Shown here in pieces: positions 17,996 through 32,900 of a DNA stretch of 64,000 nucleotides (the first letter of the stretch is position 1; every line of letters starts with the position of its first letter). The position numbers were made by a program, and so were the translations under genes. The stretch covers positions 4,013,276-4,077,275 of the forward strand of contig VWZS01003937.1 in NCBI GenBank assembly GCA_013397075.1, read 5' to 3'. The notes below the pieces were generated by a model, which had not been told where the DNA came from, made no database searches, and was given only the letters and a program-made list of their open reading frames with translations. The stretch is from Rhabdornis inornatus (Eukaryota; Chordata; Aves; Passeriformes; Rhabdornithidae).

Positions 17996-20900
17996 CTAAA
18001 AAGATACAGAAAACCTATTAATTTTCTTTAAAACATTAAAAACCCGCTAATTATGCTACTTAAAACATTCAGTGAACCAAACCTGCTAATTATTCTACTT
18101 AAAACATTCAGTGAAGCCTATGTTTTGTCCTGCATTGACATGTGGCAAAAACCACAACTGCATAAACTGCAAACTATAAAAAATTTGCATCCAACTTTGC
18201 TCAGTGAAGTCTCTCCAGTTACAGAAGTGTCTTGCAGGGAAATATTTCACCATCTTCTAGGCAACTTGTAACTAAAGCCAGCTGGAAGTTTCCCAGTGAA
18301 GCAATCAGAAAGAGAAACTTGGCTGTAGTTGGTTTTAATGCATTGATTTAAGAGGATTCTTTTTTTTTCCAGCTCCAAATGAAGCTTCTGGGCAATACTT
18401 TAAAGATCAACGTGAATTCATCCAAGAAGAGCCAACAGCGTGACAATGAAAGCATTTCAATAGGCTGCAAGAGCCTATGGTTCTAGCCTTAAATTTCCTG
18501 GGAGATAAAAAAAACTCTACAATTACAGAGGTTGCAACAAGTAATTTCTTAGCCAGGGAATCTATTGCTCTTACAAAAAAGAAAAATATGGCCATGAAAA
18601 AACTAAGAGTGCAGTGAAGCAGAAAAATCTGGATCTAACTAAAACCATAATGAAGCGATTCTGAAAAGGTGTTTGCTGCTGGAACTCTTTGTAATAGTCA
18701 TATGTACCAAAACATCTTCCAAATGATTATGAATAATCTGTCCCAGTTCAGCTTAAATTCACACTGCAGTAATGGAAAAGAAGAACAAAAGCTCAACCCC
18801 AGGCAAAAACTGACAAACAATAGTTTTTGTTAGTAAGATTTCCACAGTTCCACCCAATTGTGATTAATCTCATATCCAAGAAAAGCATCTGCTCACACAC
18901 AAGCAGACTTAATCTACCTGTTATAATGCATCAACAGCATCTGCTCATAAACAGGATCAATGACAACTCCTTGGCAACTAACTATTTGGACTCTTAAGTT
19001 GGAAGTTTGTTTATATCTAGATATGATTTTTAGAAATAAAGGAGTACAAAACAGCATGCTTACACAATTTAATATAGCTACTGCATACATTTCCTGGAAT
19101 ATTTTCTTCTACCTTTTGTTGTTTAAAATTTCATATTTGGCATTGAAAAGCACTTACAATTGTGCAGCACAACAAATCAGGCTGACATCCTCACAGCTCT
19201 TGGGAACAGACCCTGACCACACAGGAAGTCAAGGCTGGAAACACCCCAACAGAAGGCAAACAAAGAAAGGGCATAAAGAAGTTTCTATCAGACCTAAGTC
19301 AGGTCCCTGCCCTCTCATCTGTAAACAGTGTTTCTTCTTCTGTGCTTGCAAGCACTGAGCAGTACTTGAATTTTGAGTAATAAGAAATACAAGCTTTGCA
19401 TTTGTATAAGAAAGGACAGGAAAGCATGCATTGCTAAAGTGGTATCTATAATCACCAAGGTCTGAAATTGTCTTCTTTATACAAATGTAAAAACACAAAG
19501 CAAAAACCCAAACCCCAAACCCACACCAACAAAGCTTTCAAGACCAAAATCTGAGTCAAGGTTCCCTTTCCTCTTCCATCTCCCTTCCAAAACTAATAAT
19601 AAAAACTTAATTTCTCATAACTTACTTGTTCTCCAAAATACTCAACGTCTAGGGCCAGCTGCAGTCGGATTTTGTTATCATCACTCATGCCCCCATTAGT
19701 ACCAACAGGGTTTGAAGTTGCAGTTCTTCTGGCTTGCTTCAACCTTTTTAGACTCTCTTCCATTTTCTTAACAGAACTGAGCACATCAGATACAGTTTCA
19801 TAATACCTAAATTAAGGAAGGTTAATGAGAAAGAAAAAATTCCACTTTACAGAAGAGCCTACTTCATACACAGAAATACATCATTGGCCCTGCTGAACAA
19901 TGCCAGAAGGAATGGCTTCCCTTGCAAAGAAGAATCAATATTTCCATTTTTAGTTCCAGAGGTTAATCTACTACTCAGTCTTGAAGATCCTCATCACAGC
20001 ATTTTCTACTTGTTCAAGATGTTTGTATTCAATAGTGACCAAGGAATGCAACTGCTCAATTTGAAACGTCAAAATCAGCCCCTCTTTACAATCAACAGAA
20101 CACTGAGCAAAACTGCTTTTACAAACAGGACAGGGGTTACCACCAGACAGACCAAAACCCACACATTTTTAGGCAAGTTACAAAAGTGTGTGAGAGTGCA
20201 CATGTGCACACCAGTCAGAAATGCCTATTTCTAAAATGAAGAAACTAATTTAAACAGGAGTCTCGGGAAGCTGGCAGGAAAAGTCAGAAGAACCCTAACC
20301 CTAATTTAGAAATGGTAGAGATAAAATAAAACACCACTGCCCACGGAGTGGGATCCACATTAAAGAAAGCATAGAATCAAACAAAATACACTCTACTCAG
20401 CAGCAAAAGTTCAAAAAGCCTTATGGACTGAAATCCCTTGCCTAAGTGGGAAGAGCATATCATATAAATGAACAGATGCCCAGGATAGTGAGTTAAGAAT
20501 AAGAAGAGAAAACAGAGCAACAATGGGAAATTAAAAGATCCATGAGAGAAGCAACCAGATTGAGCTATGTTCTGTAATTTGCTAAAATATCTAACCTTCA
20601 AAGAGTCTCTCTATGAAAACTATTACTCTAAGAATTAAAAGAGTTGAAAGAATCCTCCTGATGATTACTTTTAAACAAGGAGGCAACAGAAAGCAGACAA
20701 GCTTTTTTAAAGGGTAATTAGATAGCGATGGATGAAGAAAAAGTACTTGCCAGTGCCATGGAAACTTGTTTCACGATACCATTCTATGAAAAGCAAAAGT
20801 ATTCCAGTAAAAGTCAGTCGTGTCCTCTTTTCATATCTTGGTATTTCCTAGTCCCACTCACTTGTGATTAATTCCATACTCCCAAATCCTTCTGCCATTT

Positions 20901-23900
20901 TAAGCAAATTTAGCCCCCGGTGATTTTTAACTAGTTTATGCTCTTTTCTGTTTTTTTTTTTTAATTCAGATGCAAGAACGTATTATCACAGCAAGAAATT
21001 AATTATTTGCATCTCTATTCTCAATAAAAAAACTACAATATTCCTCCATTTAAGAAATTCAGTTTCTTTGACTTGTCTTTTGTCAGTGAGGATAAGATAT
21101 TTTATAACAAAATTATGAAAATAATAGCAACAAATAATGAAAACAGAATTTGACAGAAAATTCTAAGGAATTAAGAAACGGACCTGCCAGTCTTACTGGT
21201 GTTTAACCACTGCCACCATGTTTAACCTAGAACTTAATTCAGTTTTTGAAAGTGAAGAACTGCTTTTTGAGGGGCAAAAAAGTTCTGGTTGGGTCCAAGG
21301 AACTACGTAACAGCTACTTTGCGTGGTGTCATCAGATTTACTGAAGCTTTAAAAGCAAGACTAACCAGGCACAGAGATGTAGAGAGACAAACAAGAATTC
21401 ACCCTAAGCTATATAATAACCTTGAGTGGCTTGAGATTCCAGGAATCTTTGCAGTTCTTCAACAACGTTACTTAACAAATGCTGTGGGTTAACAACCCAC
21501 AGAACCCATAGAAACCAGTTTCTATGCACTAAAAACTGGTTAAGAAACACCAAGCTTGAAAAAAGACGTTTTGTGCAAAATGAAAATGACCAGTGCAGTC
21601 AAGACCAACCTATGCTTAGCCCTGTCCCAAATACTTTAGAAAAATTTTAAGAACAGTTGGTGAACGTGTAAAAGTTTAAGTCTGTTCTGAAAGATACCAG
21701 AAGAGGAAGAGTAGCGAGGTATAAGGAGGCCAAGGGCAAGAAAGAACTCATGTTCTGACTATGGTTTAAAACCTCAGTAGTACTATGTGGTTAAATCTCA
21801 GAAAAAAAAAAAATCAATCTATGCTCAGCAGCAGCCAACAGATAATATAATATGCAAAGAATTATTAGGAAAAACCATGTAAGGACAGACAGAAAGCACA
21901 CATTATACTTCAACCTTCATGGATTCTTCTGATGTTATCATCTATGGTCAGAAAGGTCAAAGAAAACCAACAAAGCAAAACTATAAACATGGGAAAAGGA
22001 AAAAAGCCCTAATCAAAATAGGCTAATGTTACTCTAGTTTCAGGCAAGGTTAGAGATAAAAAATATAGCTACTACAAAGAGTAAATTGTCCACAATGCAA
22101 AAAGGAAGGGTATCCTGTGAAATTTTCTGGCAGAACTTTCAAACAAAAGCAAGCATTGCTGTCTCATGTTACATGCTTTAACTGGCAGAACTCAGAGAAT
22201 GCAACATTCCTGCTTAGTAAGAATTTAAAATACAGCAATAAGAATTCAAAATACAGCTAGACAAATGGAAAAAAAATCCATTAAGGAACCTAATGCATAT
22301 GACTACTCATTTTCAAAAGCCCTCAAGATGCTAACTAGGAAACAGAAGATCTACTAAAGAAAGTAGTGCTTTATGACTGCCTTATTAAAACTGTGAACAA
22401 TTAGTTCAGCAGTTTAAAAGGCCCAAAGCTTTTTTTTAAACCACTCAGAAGCTGGATAATCATTACATACATTAAAAATGTCGAAGGACAGTAGAACTCA
22501 AATTCTTGAAAATTCAACCACTGCTCATTGAAAGTAACATGAGGTTAAGGTCTTACAAAAATTCTGAAACAAAATGCACATCTTTACTTGACTGTTGCAT
22601 TCCCATAACTAACCAATTTTTCAAATGCCCTATTGACCGTGTCATGGTTTGCACAGACCTGAGCAGGAGCCAGGTCTTTGGATTCCCTGCCCAGCTCTTC
22701 ATCTGCTGAATACGCAACATGAGAGTAAATCCAAGGAAATATATCCCGCCTAAAAGTGCTGTATTTTGATTTTCTTTACAGTTGTGTTAATTCATAGTGT
22801 TTTGGTTTTTTTCCTGTGCCTGTTCAGTGGACATTGGAGCTTTTAACTAAGGCAAACAATGTTCTGTATGGTTCTCTTACTTCTGTGTGCTTTCAGAGAG
22901 AGCACCTTCCAACCACTGATGAATCATGGGCTGCTTCAAGGTATCTCTGTAGTCATTCTGCAGTCGGTAGAAGGGCTTAAGAGCACTGTCAACATAAGGT
23001 GAAGCTTTAGTTGGCACCTCCTGGTAGATGACAGGGGAAACAAGCCAGGGAAGAAGAAACCAGTCATTTACTTACTGAAAGAATCAACACCCAATTCTAG
23101 CACATGTAAAAAATGCTAAGCCTGTACCTAAGCAAAGAGATACATAAACCATTTAGGACAAGTCAATGAAGAGATTATACACAGGAAAGACACCATCACA
23201 AAATTATTCAGCAGTGTTATACAGCGAGATATAATATAGAACAAGGTTCAAAATGCCCAAAGCTTTCTCAGAGATGCACATGCCAGCCATTCCTATTACC
23301 AGGGTATGATCCTGAATGCTGTTTCTGCTCATGCTGATTCCAGAGAAAGCTGAGCAGACTCAGTGCCCAAAACAGACTATTACACCTTTGTTAAAATACC
23401 TACATCTTGTACTGTACTTCACTAGGTTGAAGACATTGTCATGGGGTCTCTCAAACAGATACAGAAAAGCCTGAAGAACTTGTAACAGTCTCAGCACAGG
23501 CCTTTCTGAGATTTATTTCTTCATTTGCAAGCAGCACTGACCTTGTTGGTTCTCCTATATAATCTTGGAACTTCCAGTGCACTCTTCAGGTATGCAAAGG
23601 AGGATTCACTGAGATCCTGGATGATCCTGTTATTCAAGGTAGGCACACAGGCTGATAGAGAAGTCTTTGAATCTTCCAAGGCTCCTATTAAAGTAAAAAT
23701 GCTGAAGTTTAAATTGAGCTACTCTGCCCAATCACAACACAAATTACGTGAATCCCCTCATCCTCCTAATCCCACTCACTATCTGGTATCAAGTACAGGA
23801 TATGCTTATCAAATAAATATACACCAGCCATTTATAAAACACTGCCAGTAACACCAACCACTCCTCAGCCAGAAACATGCACAGAGGCAAGGAAAGACAA

Positions 23901-26900
23901 GTGGAGTAAAGTAACATTCTCCAGGTTCAAAGTTTTTCCAGTATTACCAATGAAGCAAGGGCTTGAATCAAAAGGCTTCGACTTTCAAAAGAAACTGTGT
24001 GAAATTCTCTCTGAAGTCCCTATGGAATGGCTAGAATATGTTCAACTCAAAGCTGTGATTGGCAACAGACCATCTACTGAGCAAGGGATGTGCACAAGCT
24101 CCTAAATCTCTAATAGACTTGGACAGCTACCAGTAGTTCTGATTTAGAGATTTCAGTGGAACTCATGATGCAGATCTTCTGGCTGTGCTTGCAGACAGGG
24201 ACTAGTTCACTCATGCAGTTCCATGCCTAGCTTTAATTATTAAATTAAAATCAAACTCCATATTTCATATAAAGAATGATCAGATGAAAAAAAACTGAAC
24301 AAATGAACCAAAGAGACAAACACAAAAACCAAACCAACCCAAAACAAAAGCCCAGAAAGAAAAAAGAAGGCTAAAATACTGAATTGCTTCTACTCTATGA
24401 AGATAAGATATTTAACTATGATATATTGATAACCCTCTGCCTCACGTGACTCATCAGGCCTGAGAGAGAACAGACATTTTAGAAAAACATTTTAGTTTCA
24501 ACTGGATAATGGAAAGCCTCTCCTCATGTCTTCTTCCCCAATTCTTTCAGAAGTTTAATGATATGAATCTTCTAGGATGAAGTCCTCACTTTCTGGAAAA
24601 AAATCCTAAAAGCACTTTAGACTCACTTAATTTTAATCATTGAACATTTTCCAGATGAACAGCTCTGATCAAGATTGTTTCTATTTAACAATTTAAACAA
24701 AAGGCAAGTTTCATTAAGTATTTTCATTCTAAATAATGAAACTGTAAAAGTTGGTTTCATTTGTTCGGCAGAGGGGATTTGGGAGAAAGGGGAAGGAGCC
24801 TCTCAGATTTACCTGCAATGCAAGACATATTCTTGAAGCCAATCATTTCAAGTTTAGGTTTAATCATGTCTAAGATGTCAGGAATCTGAAAAAGAACAAC
24901 CCAAAACTGAGAGAGAGATAGAGAGATATAGTCATGTTATAAACATTTTAATTACTTTTCCTACATCCTGTTAGTTTGAAGCGCATCACAAGACTCTCAG
25001 TTTCTATGGTTTTACTGCATTTCTGCCCAATCAACTAGAAGTTTACAATATACACGGGAATTTAGGCATACACACTAAATCCTCTACCCTACTATTGTAC
25101 TCAGAGTAAATAACTTCGAATTAACAAAATCCACCCGCAATTTACAACTTCACAAATTACAGAAAATTCAGCCTTACTGAAAATAAATACACAGGAATCA
25201 TCCCTACTGGGAGACAATTAACACCACTCATCTCTCCTCAAGATTCTGGATCATTAATCAAGTATAATCATGACGATAAAACCTCTTCCAACCTCCAAGA
25301 CTAAAACCAGCGAACACTTAAAAGAGAAGATAACATTAAAGCAGAATGCTGTACCACACTCCAAGCTCCAACAGAGACTTTACTTGAAAAGAGGTAAGAC
25401 TGGCAGAGTGACACTTCAAAACAAAAAATTGTAGAAAGAGATTATTTTAGTAGTTAAGTCCAGAAGCTACTGATAAAAAGAATTTAAATACCTGAAGTGG
25501 TTTGCTTATAAATTGCTATTCTAAATAAGCACAGAGTAGGCCATGTATTTCATGTATCAGACACTCCCAAGTTTTAGCATTTAAGATAAAAAAAAAATTA
25601 TGGCACATTACTTTAAACAATTTAATGCCCTTACAAGATGCCAAAAATATCAATGAAGATTCTTTCTAAGTGAAGCCAAAAGCACAAACCCGATCCTGGA
25701 GTTTGTCCAGATCTGCAGCAACATATATCAGCTGAGTACTAGATATAGAAGACAATGGCAGACTTTCTGGAGAAGATCCATTCCCTTGGTCCTCACTGGG
25801 GTTGGGGCTTAAAGAAGATTCCTTTCTCCCAGCTGGCACAGATTTTTTGCTTTCCTTTGTATTCTCACTGGAAATGGGCCTTACAGAAACCTGAAACATC
25901 AAATTGAAGTGTGAACCCTAGCAAGTAGTGAGTTAAAGCTGGACAAACTGAAACAGTATATAAAGGATTTGTAAGACTATAACATTAGAATGCCATACTT
26001 TCAAGGGATATTACCAAATATCATTACTAAATTATGCAAAAAGTTAATTTTAGAAAAATGTGAGTGCACTACCAAGTTGGATGATTTAGAACAAATTTGT
26101 CTAACTAAGGTTAGTAGAGGGCAGTCTGGTCCTGCTGTCAAACAACTCCTTTCTCCCACCTCCTCAAGCTCTCTGCTGTCAAGCAAGTGCTTCCCCTGAC
26201 TACTCTGTTTTAACTCTGGTACTTATCAGTACTTTTCGATGAGATAATTTACCTGAGAGAACTAAGTCACTGAGTCACAAAAGAAATTAGAAATGGATAC
26301 CTTACTGCTGTCTTCAACTACCGAAGGGACATGTACAGAGAAGACAGAATCAGATTTTTCCTTGAATGACAGAGTAATTGGTAATGGATATGTACTGTAG
26401 CAAGAGAAATTCTGATCAAATGGGGAAAAAAGCAATCAGTCATCGGACCAGGGTTCCCAGGAAAGAGTGCAATCACTATCTTTGGATATACTCAATATTC
26501 AACTTACGAGGCTCTGTACAGCCTCATCTAAGCTGGTCCTATTTTGAGTAGGAATTGGGACCAAAAGACTTCCAGAAATCTCTTCAAATCCAATGGGAAC
26601 AGGCAGTACAAGAGCAAAGCACATTTCCTCTGCTCAGCAACAGTGATCACTGATGCTGAGTCAGCTGCCTAGGAAACTTCGGTTCTGCATTCTCGATACT
26701 AAACAACTGATCCAAATTATATTACTCCTTCTCATTTGGAGGGTTATTTTTCACCTGGCTCTGTTCCACAACTTCATTCACTCTATTAACAACATACAAA
26801 GAGAAGAAAATTAGGATTTTGGCTTCTTGTTTCAGTGGCAGAGGCAGCATTAAGGAGCATCAAATACAGCTTTGGCAACCACCAGACAGCAGCACTGTAA

Positions 26901-29900
26901 CAGTACTGATATTTGTGACAAATCACGTATTTCGCAATGATATTTTTTATAAGCCAAACTCATGAAATGCTTGAAGGTTAAAAACATTAACTTTACAAAA
27001 AATCTCTTAAAAGTCTCCTTTTGATGGATATACCCATCACCAACCCCTTAAAGCAGGCTGCTCTCTCACCTCGCTGATGAACACAGAGTAGCGTGCCAAG
27101 ATCTGCAGGCTGAGTTTCCATAGGCGGTGCGCTAAAAGCGGTAAAAACATCTGATCTGACCAGCACTTCACAAGACTCGTCCACACCATGTGAGTGGCCA
27201 AGAGACAGAATGAGCTCCCAGCTAGAAATGATCAAGGCAAAAGTCAAGTTCCTAAGCACATTTTTAAAAGATGCAACAGCAGTACCATTGCATTACCCAA
27301 GATTAAAAAAAGCAAAGTCTTCCTAAAAGATACAATCGTAAGATAGAAATGTTATTAAGCATTGCCTGAAACAAACTCTTAAAATATTATCTCCTCAATG
27401 CTTTAGATTTCAAATTCCACTAAAGTCTTGCTGTAGCTGTGCAGGCAAAAGCAAGGAATAAGAATTTGCCTGCAATAAAGGCAGAAACAGCTTGGCCAAG
27501 TAATTCACTTTAGGAAATAACATTTCCAAAATAATTTTTTGGCAGTCTTTTGAAGAAGTTACATTAGATATTCCTGCCAGACATAACATAATACTCCCTT
27601 AGCACTACACTATTGCTCCTCTCCCAGTTATATGAGATATTTGCTATAAATATTTATTTAAAACACTGTACAAATATCCTTATTTAAACAAAATACTTTT
27701 AAAGCAGTTTACACAGTAACATTTTAGAGAATACAGTTAGAAACATAAGGAATGTGTCAGCAAGTTCCAGGCCTGTGCCTTGAAGTGATAAGATTTATAT
27801 ATTTTGTCTCCATTAGGATTTTTTTCTCCTGGTTTGCTTCAGAGGGCATGTGTGGATACACATATACAGACATTTAGGTGGCTCATAGCTACCTTCTTCG
27901 TAAGTATTTACTCTGTTAGCTGAAATTAGTTCTTCTGATTACAACATGCTTCTAATGCATGTTAGAAGCACATTGTAATCAGTTAGAAGCATATTGTAAT
28001 CACTTTTATTCTTCCCATGCATACCTCCTCATCTCCTCATAAATCAGTGTATGTTTTTGGAGCAGAGACCAACACTATGAATGACAGCAAGCCTCAATGC
28101 TGCCAACAGACAGCCATTTTCACCTCTACACAGTGCTACAACAATAAGAAAAATATGGCCCAATAATACAGCATAGCCTTCTGGTTGTCACTTAGAGGAT
28201 GTCAAATGCTAACAACTCCTTCCTGCATTGAGGGGATGGTTCCATAAGTATGTTAATGATAGCTGCTAAAGGGGGGATTTTTAGTAAGCAAAGTTTTCAC
28301 TGAACAGAATTCTCACAATGCCATCTTTATAACAATGTTTTACACTGTTTGATCAGTTAATCAGAAATCAGGAAGCTCATGTGAACCATGGGATGCATGT
28401 TACTGAATACTCAAGGGACAAAGTGACCACTGCTACTTATACAACTAATTCCTTTACAATAAATATTTTTTGCCATAAAAGTTTACCTGGTGCTTCCTCT
28501 AATGTATCAGAAAGTGCTTCTTCTAAGGCCCCTGCTATTTCTCTGAATCTGAGAGAAAGAAAAATTTTGAATATCACAATTCAACAGTTGTTTAAATTGA
28601 CACCTAAACATTTTTCAATGTTTTCTTTAGTATTATTTCTAGGTGCTATCAATGGACATAGACAGATTTTAAAGCTGGGGTTATTTTTGCCCAGATTAAC
28701 ACCAGCATTCAAACACTTGAAAGAGAACCTTTGACATTTTACAGGCACATACAAAGCTTATACTTCGAGATATTATTAAAGTCATGGTTGCAAACATTAT
28801 CAAAACGATAACTCACAGAGTGACAAGTCCTCAGCTTTTCAAGGAGGGAAGTTTTTTGTTTTGCTACTGTTTTTAAACTAAAAGCAAACAAATTAACACA
28901 TACTTTCTTTAACCTTCAGATATGTCAGGTGATACTGGAGCTCCAGCTTTCTACGTGTTTGTTAATGAGCAGTAGCATAAGGTTCTACAAACAATTCTGT
29001 GCCTAATAAAAATCAATAGTTCCTCAATTACACCTGTTTTTTTAAAAATACCCCTTTAAAAATACCCTTTTTAAAAAAAAATCACCATTCAAAGAAAAAA
29101 AACCCAAACCAAAATGACACCTCCAAAATTTTTTAGGTATAACAGCAAGTTATTAAAACCTCTGATACTTTTCCATACTTCCATCATTTTAAGCTCCCCT
29201 GTAGGAAGTTCTGTTGTCAATGGTTTCCTCTTTTCTGCTTTTATGCATCATAGTAACTCTGTAAGTCTTTCTATCAAACTTACTAATTACAAACCTGTAG
29301 GGTTTCTCTTAAAGTCCCTTAACTATCATTTCCAGAACAGGACAGGAGCCCACCTAGCTTTTCTTATTCAAACTCCTAACGGACTAAGATGAATGTTTAG
29401 CAACTTAACATGTTTGTGAAACGGCTTCAAAACCTCAGTTCTGCCTATGCACTGCTTCCATCAACAGAGCAGTGTCTTTAAGTCTTATGGCAAAAAGGAT
29501 TATTGAACAGAATAATGTTTTTCACAATGATGTAATTTTTGCTGAGTATTTCTTACACAGGAAATAATTTCCCCAGTGTGGGGTTCATTACAGTTCCACA
29601 ATCAGCTGTACTGACAAAACAGAAAGAACGGAACAAGGGAAAGAGTTACTGTTGCTGTTTGTGCCAGCACTGCCACAGAGGAAATGCCTGAACATCCATC
29701 TGGTCCTCTGATAATTTCTAAAGGCTTTAGTAATGGCTGATTTTTCTGGGGAATTTCTGTGATTGAAAAAAGAAAAAACCAAACAATCTCAACTATACAT
29801 GCCAAAGTGTGAGATAACAGTTCAATAAAAATCTTGTATGACTTAAAGGACATTAACACACAACAAGAGAAAGCTTCCCTGATATATATATAATTAATAT

Positions 29901-32900
29901 GTCATATTATTTTCACAATTTAGCACTAAAGAATTCATGGGCACTTCCAAAGTCAGCAGATTATTCCAATATAAAGGAATAATATGGTTAAAGATTAATC
30001 AGCTGCTGTTATCCAAACGTTTCTTGAAACAATACACTATTTAGACTTACAGTAATCTTGAATTAAAGGAAAATGATTTTTTTTAAGTGTTTTAATCAAT
30101 CAGAGCTCAGAATATCTAACAGGAAACAATTTTGAAGAGAAATAATATGCTGAAGCTCCATTTCAATTTATGAGCAAGATTATCAAAGTTTGATCAATTG
30201 GTCTCCTACTAGAAAAGTTGCACTTGAAACAAAAAGGGCAGACACAGAGACCTATTAATGATACATATCTGTTAAAAGGTTCATAATGGCTGCAGTTCCA
30301 TAGACCCTTTTAGTCTGTGCACCACTATGTAGTGAATACTCCTGGCCCCTTCCCTCGGGCCAGCATGAATATTTGTACAGTTAAGTGGTTTGGGGAAATT
30401 GACTGGAGTTGAACATCAGTCTTTTTTTTGTCCTGCGTAACAGATCCTTATCAGTTCACTACACAACTGCAGGAACAGATGTGCAAGCAGAAAACCAAAC
30501 AAGGGTATCAGGTGCTGTGACTACTGCTTTACAAAACACCACGAACCACCAAAACACTAAGACCCAGCTCCCAGCCCCATGCTCCTGTCACTTATATTAA
30601 GTCTACCACTCCTAAGATTCCTGGATGAAATTTTTCAGCACAAGTGTAGATTCACCCTGGACTAAAGAAACTGTATAGATGTATAGATGTGACTATGGTA
30701 GTGTTATCGCCAATTACAGAATTGTGAGATAAAATAGGCCACTAAAGTGATCCAATTAAAAATAAACATCAATTTCTCTTCCCCCTCTTTTGGAAATTCC
30801 ACTTTTTGTTTGTTTGGTTGTTTTTTTTAAGAGGCCCTCAGAAGTCTTTGGACCAAGACAGATCACACATGGCACACTTGAGTCATAGCAGATTTCATCA
30901 ACAGTTCCTTGCCTAGAGGGTTGCTCTCCAGCCTTACAATCAGACATGTAGACTACATTTTCTAAAAATACAGTTTTACATTCTGTTTTGTTCATTAAAA
31001 TTCTAACATTACTAGAATTAAAACAGAGCTTTTTTGAGTCTCTCTGTTCTCTTCTAGCTGCAAGGTCTGTAAAAGGAAATATTACAGATACATCAGAACT
31101 GCTAGTAAAATATCCTAGAAGTTATTACTTAGCTCCTCAGGAACAGTGAATAGGAGGACAATCTTTGGGGAAGCAATGCTGCAAGACCCAGCACTTAAAA
31201 GAGTACATCCTGTGCGACAAAAAGAATGTCAGAAGCATGGCTAGATCTGGAAAAGTTTAAAGTTCTTAAGTCCTTTAGTTCTATATATCTAAGAAAAAAG
31301 GTTTCTTCCCTCACAATAAGTATTCCTCTGGATTTGCACAAGTAGCATCTTTCAACATATAGCTTAGTTTCAGGGACACTGGAGAAAAAGAATTTGAAAC
31401 AAGAGCTCAAGACATATTTAGATCTGCTCCTGAAAGTCTTATGAGTAGTTTATCAAATCTGGTGTAACAACACAGTACATATTGAAGAGTAGTTATGTGC
31501 TTTTCTGCTAAATTGTTGGAAGATACATAAAACAGTTACTTGACTTAGTAATTAAATTCTTACTGTGATTTCCACTATGATTTGTTGAAAAGCGAGACTT
31601 TGAACAATGAGGAGGTGTGACCTTAAGCCAGATCATTTTGCTGTGACTAACCTCTACTTTTGAAAGACTGAACAAAAAAATGAATGCCAACCTTATTTGA
31701 AAATATACAGGCAAGTTCCATTTGTTGTTAAAGCTGTGGTAAGAGGGATGAGCTCTTAAGCGTTTCACGCTGGCCTGGGAGCCACACTGTCGCTCAAATT
31801 TCCGTACAAAATCCATACTGGTGGTATATTTCTGCAGGAAGAAAAGGAGCATTCTGATCACATGCAGGAAGGCCACCACCCATTCAGCAGAACTCCTGTA
31901 TCATGCTACAATTAAGCTCGAGGTTCAGGATGGGCTGACACTACCCCTCATCACCTACTCATACAAGGCTAAAAGCCTGGACTGCAGTGGAACCAAAACC
32001 AAACGAACTCCGAAGTGTTACTCTGTGGTAACAAAAGCACAGGACACTTCTAAAAAGCTGTCCAAGCATACTGATTAAGAGATTTCTGAGTGTTTCTGAG
32101 CTTAGTCATAGCAGTGGTGCTGCACAGTACTAACAGAGTCAACTGCAGCAGATATCAAGTACACAGCGAACAGAAATAATCAGGAATGAAACTCAGAAGT
32201 ACACATAGCCAACCACACACGAGAGTGGAGGCACAATATTTTTGTCTGTTACACAGGACCTGTATTATAAGAATTTCTAGATCTGTTTCCCTAAAAATGT
32301 TTTGCAAATATCAAATATATACAGAACTTCAAACAATTTCAGATAAACTAACTTCAACCAGTGTATACTTCTAGTAAGATGTTTATTAATAGCATTAAGC
32401 TGGTTGCAAGCAAAAAAAATTACATTAATCCCCAAACATACTGTGGATTTGGTCTCAATAGTATGAGAACACTGAAAATAATGAAATAATAAATTGAATC
32501 ATGCACAAAGCAGAAAGCCAAACACTTGATGAAAACCAGAAGTAAAACAGTACAAAAATGTTATTTCATACAAAATAGACCTTGCTAACAGACCACAAAA
32601 CTTATGTAAATAAATTTAAAATTAAAACACAATGGCATTTAAAATTACTTCTATGGAATGAAAACTAGTTTGGTCTCTGTGCAAGTTTCTTCTATTAAAA
32701 AAAAGAAGGAAATATACATAAAGCCTATGTATATTCTCAGAAATCCCCTACTGAATTAATGAAATAAGCCTGACTGAATCTCTCAGTGCTTCTGACTTCA
32801 CTGCAGGGTTAGGGTTCAACCCACAATCCAGAGCACTGTGGGAGTGATGTGATTTTGCCTCTTGTGAAGCAGCGAAACATTATCATGAGAAGCCCCTGCA

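Noticed and set aside
20291..20304. Two CCCTAA telomere-like units
   Set aside because: Only two units in an intron; far too short for an interstitial telomere.
26993..27259. 88-codon - strand frame over COG2 exon 12
   Set aside because: Wrong phase. The COG2 frame in the same exon joins exons 11 and 13 and matches the family.
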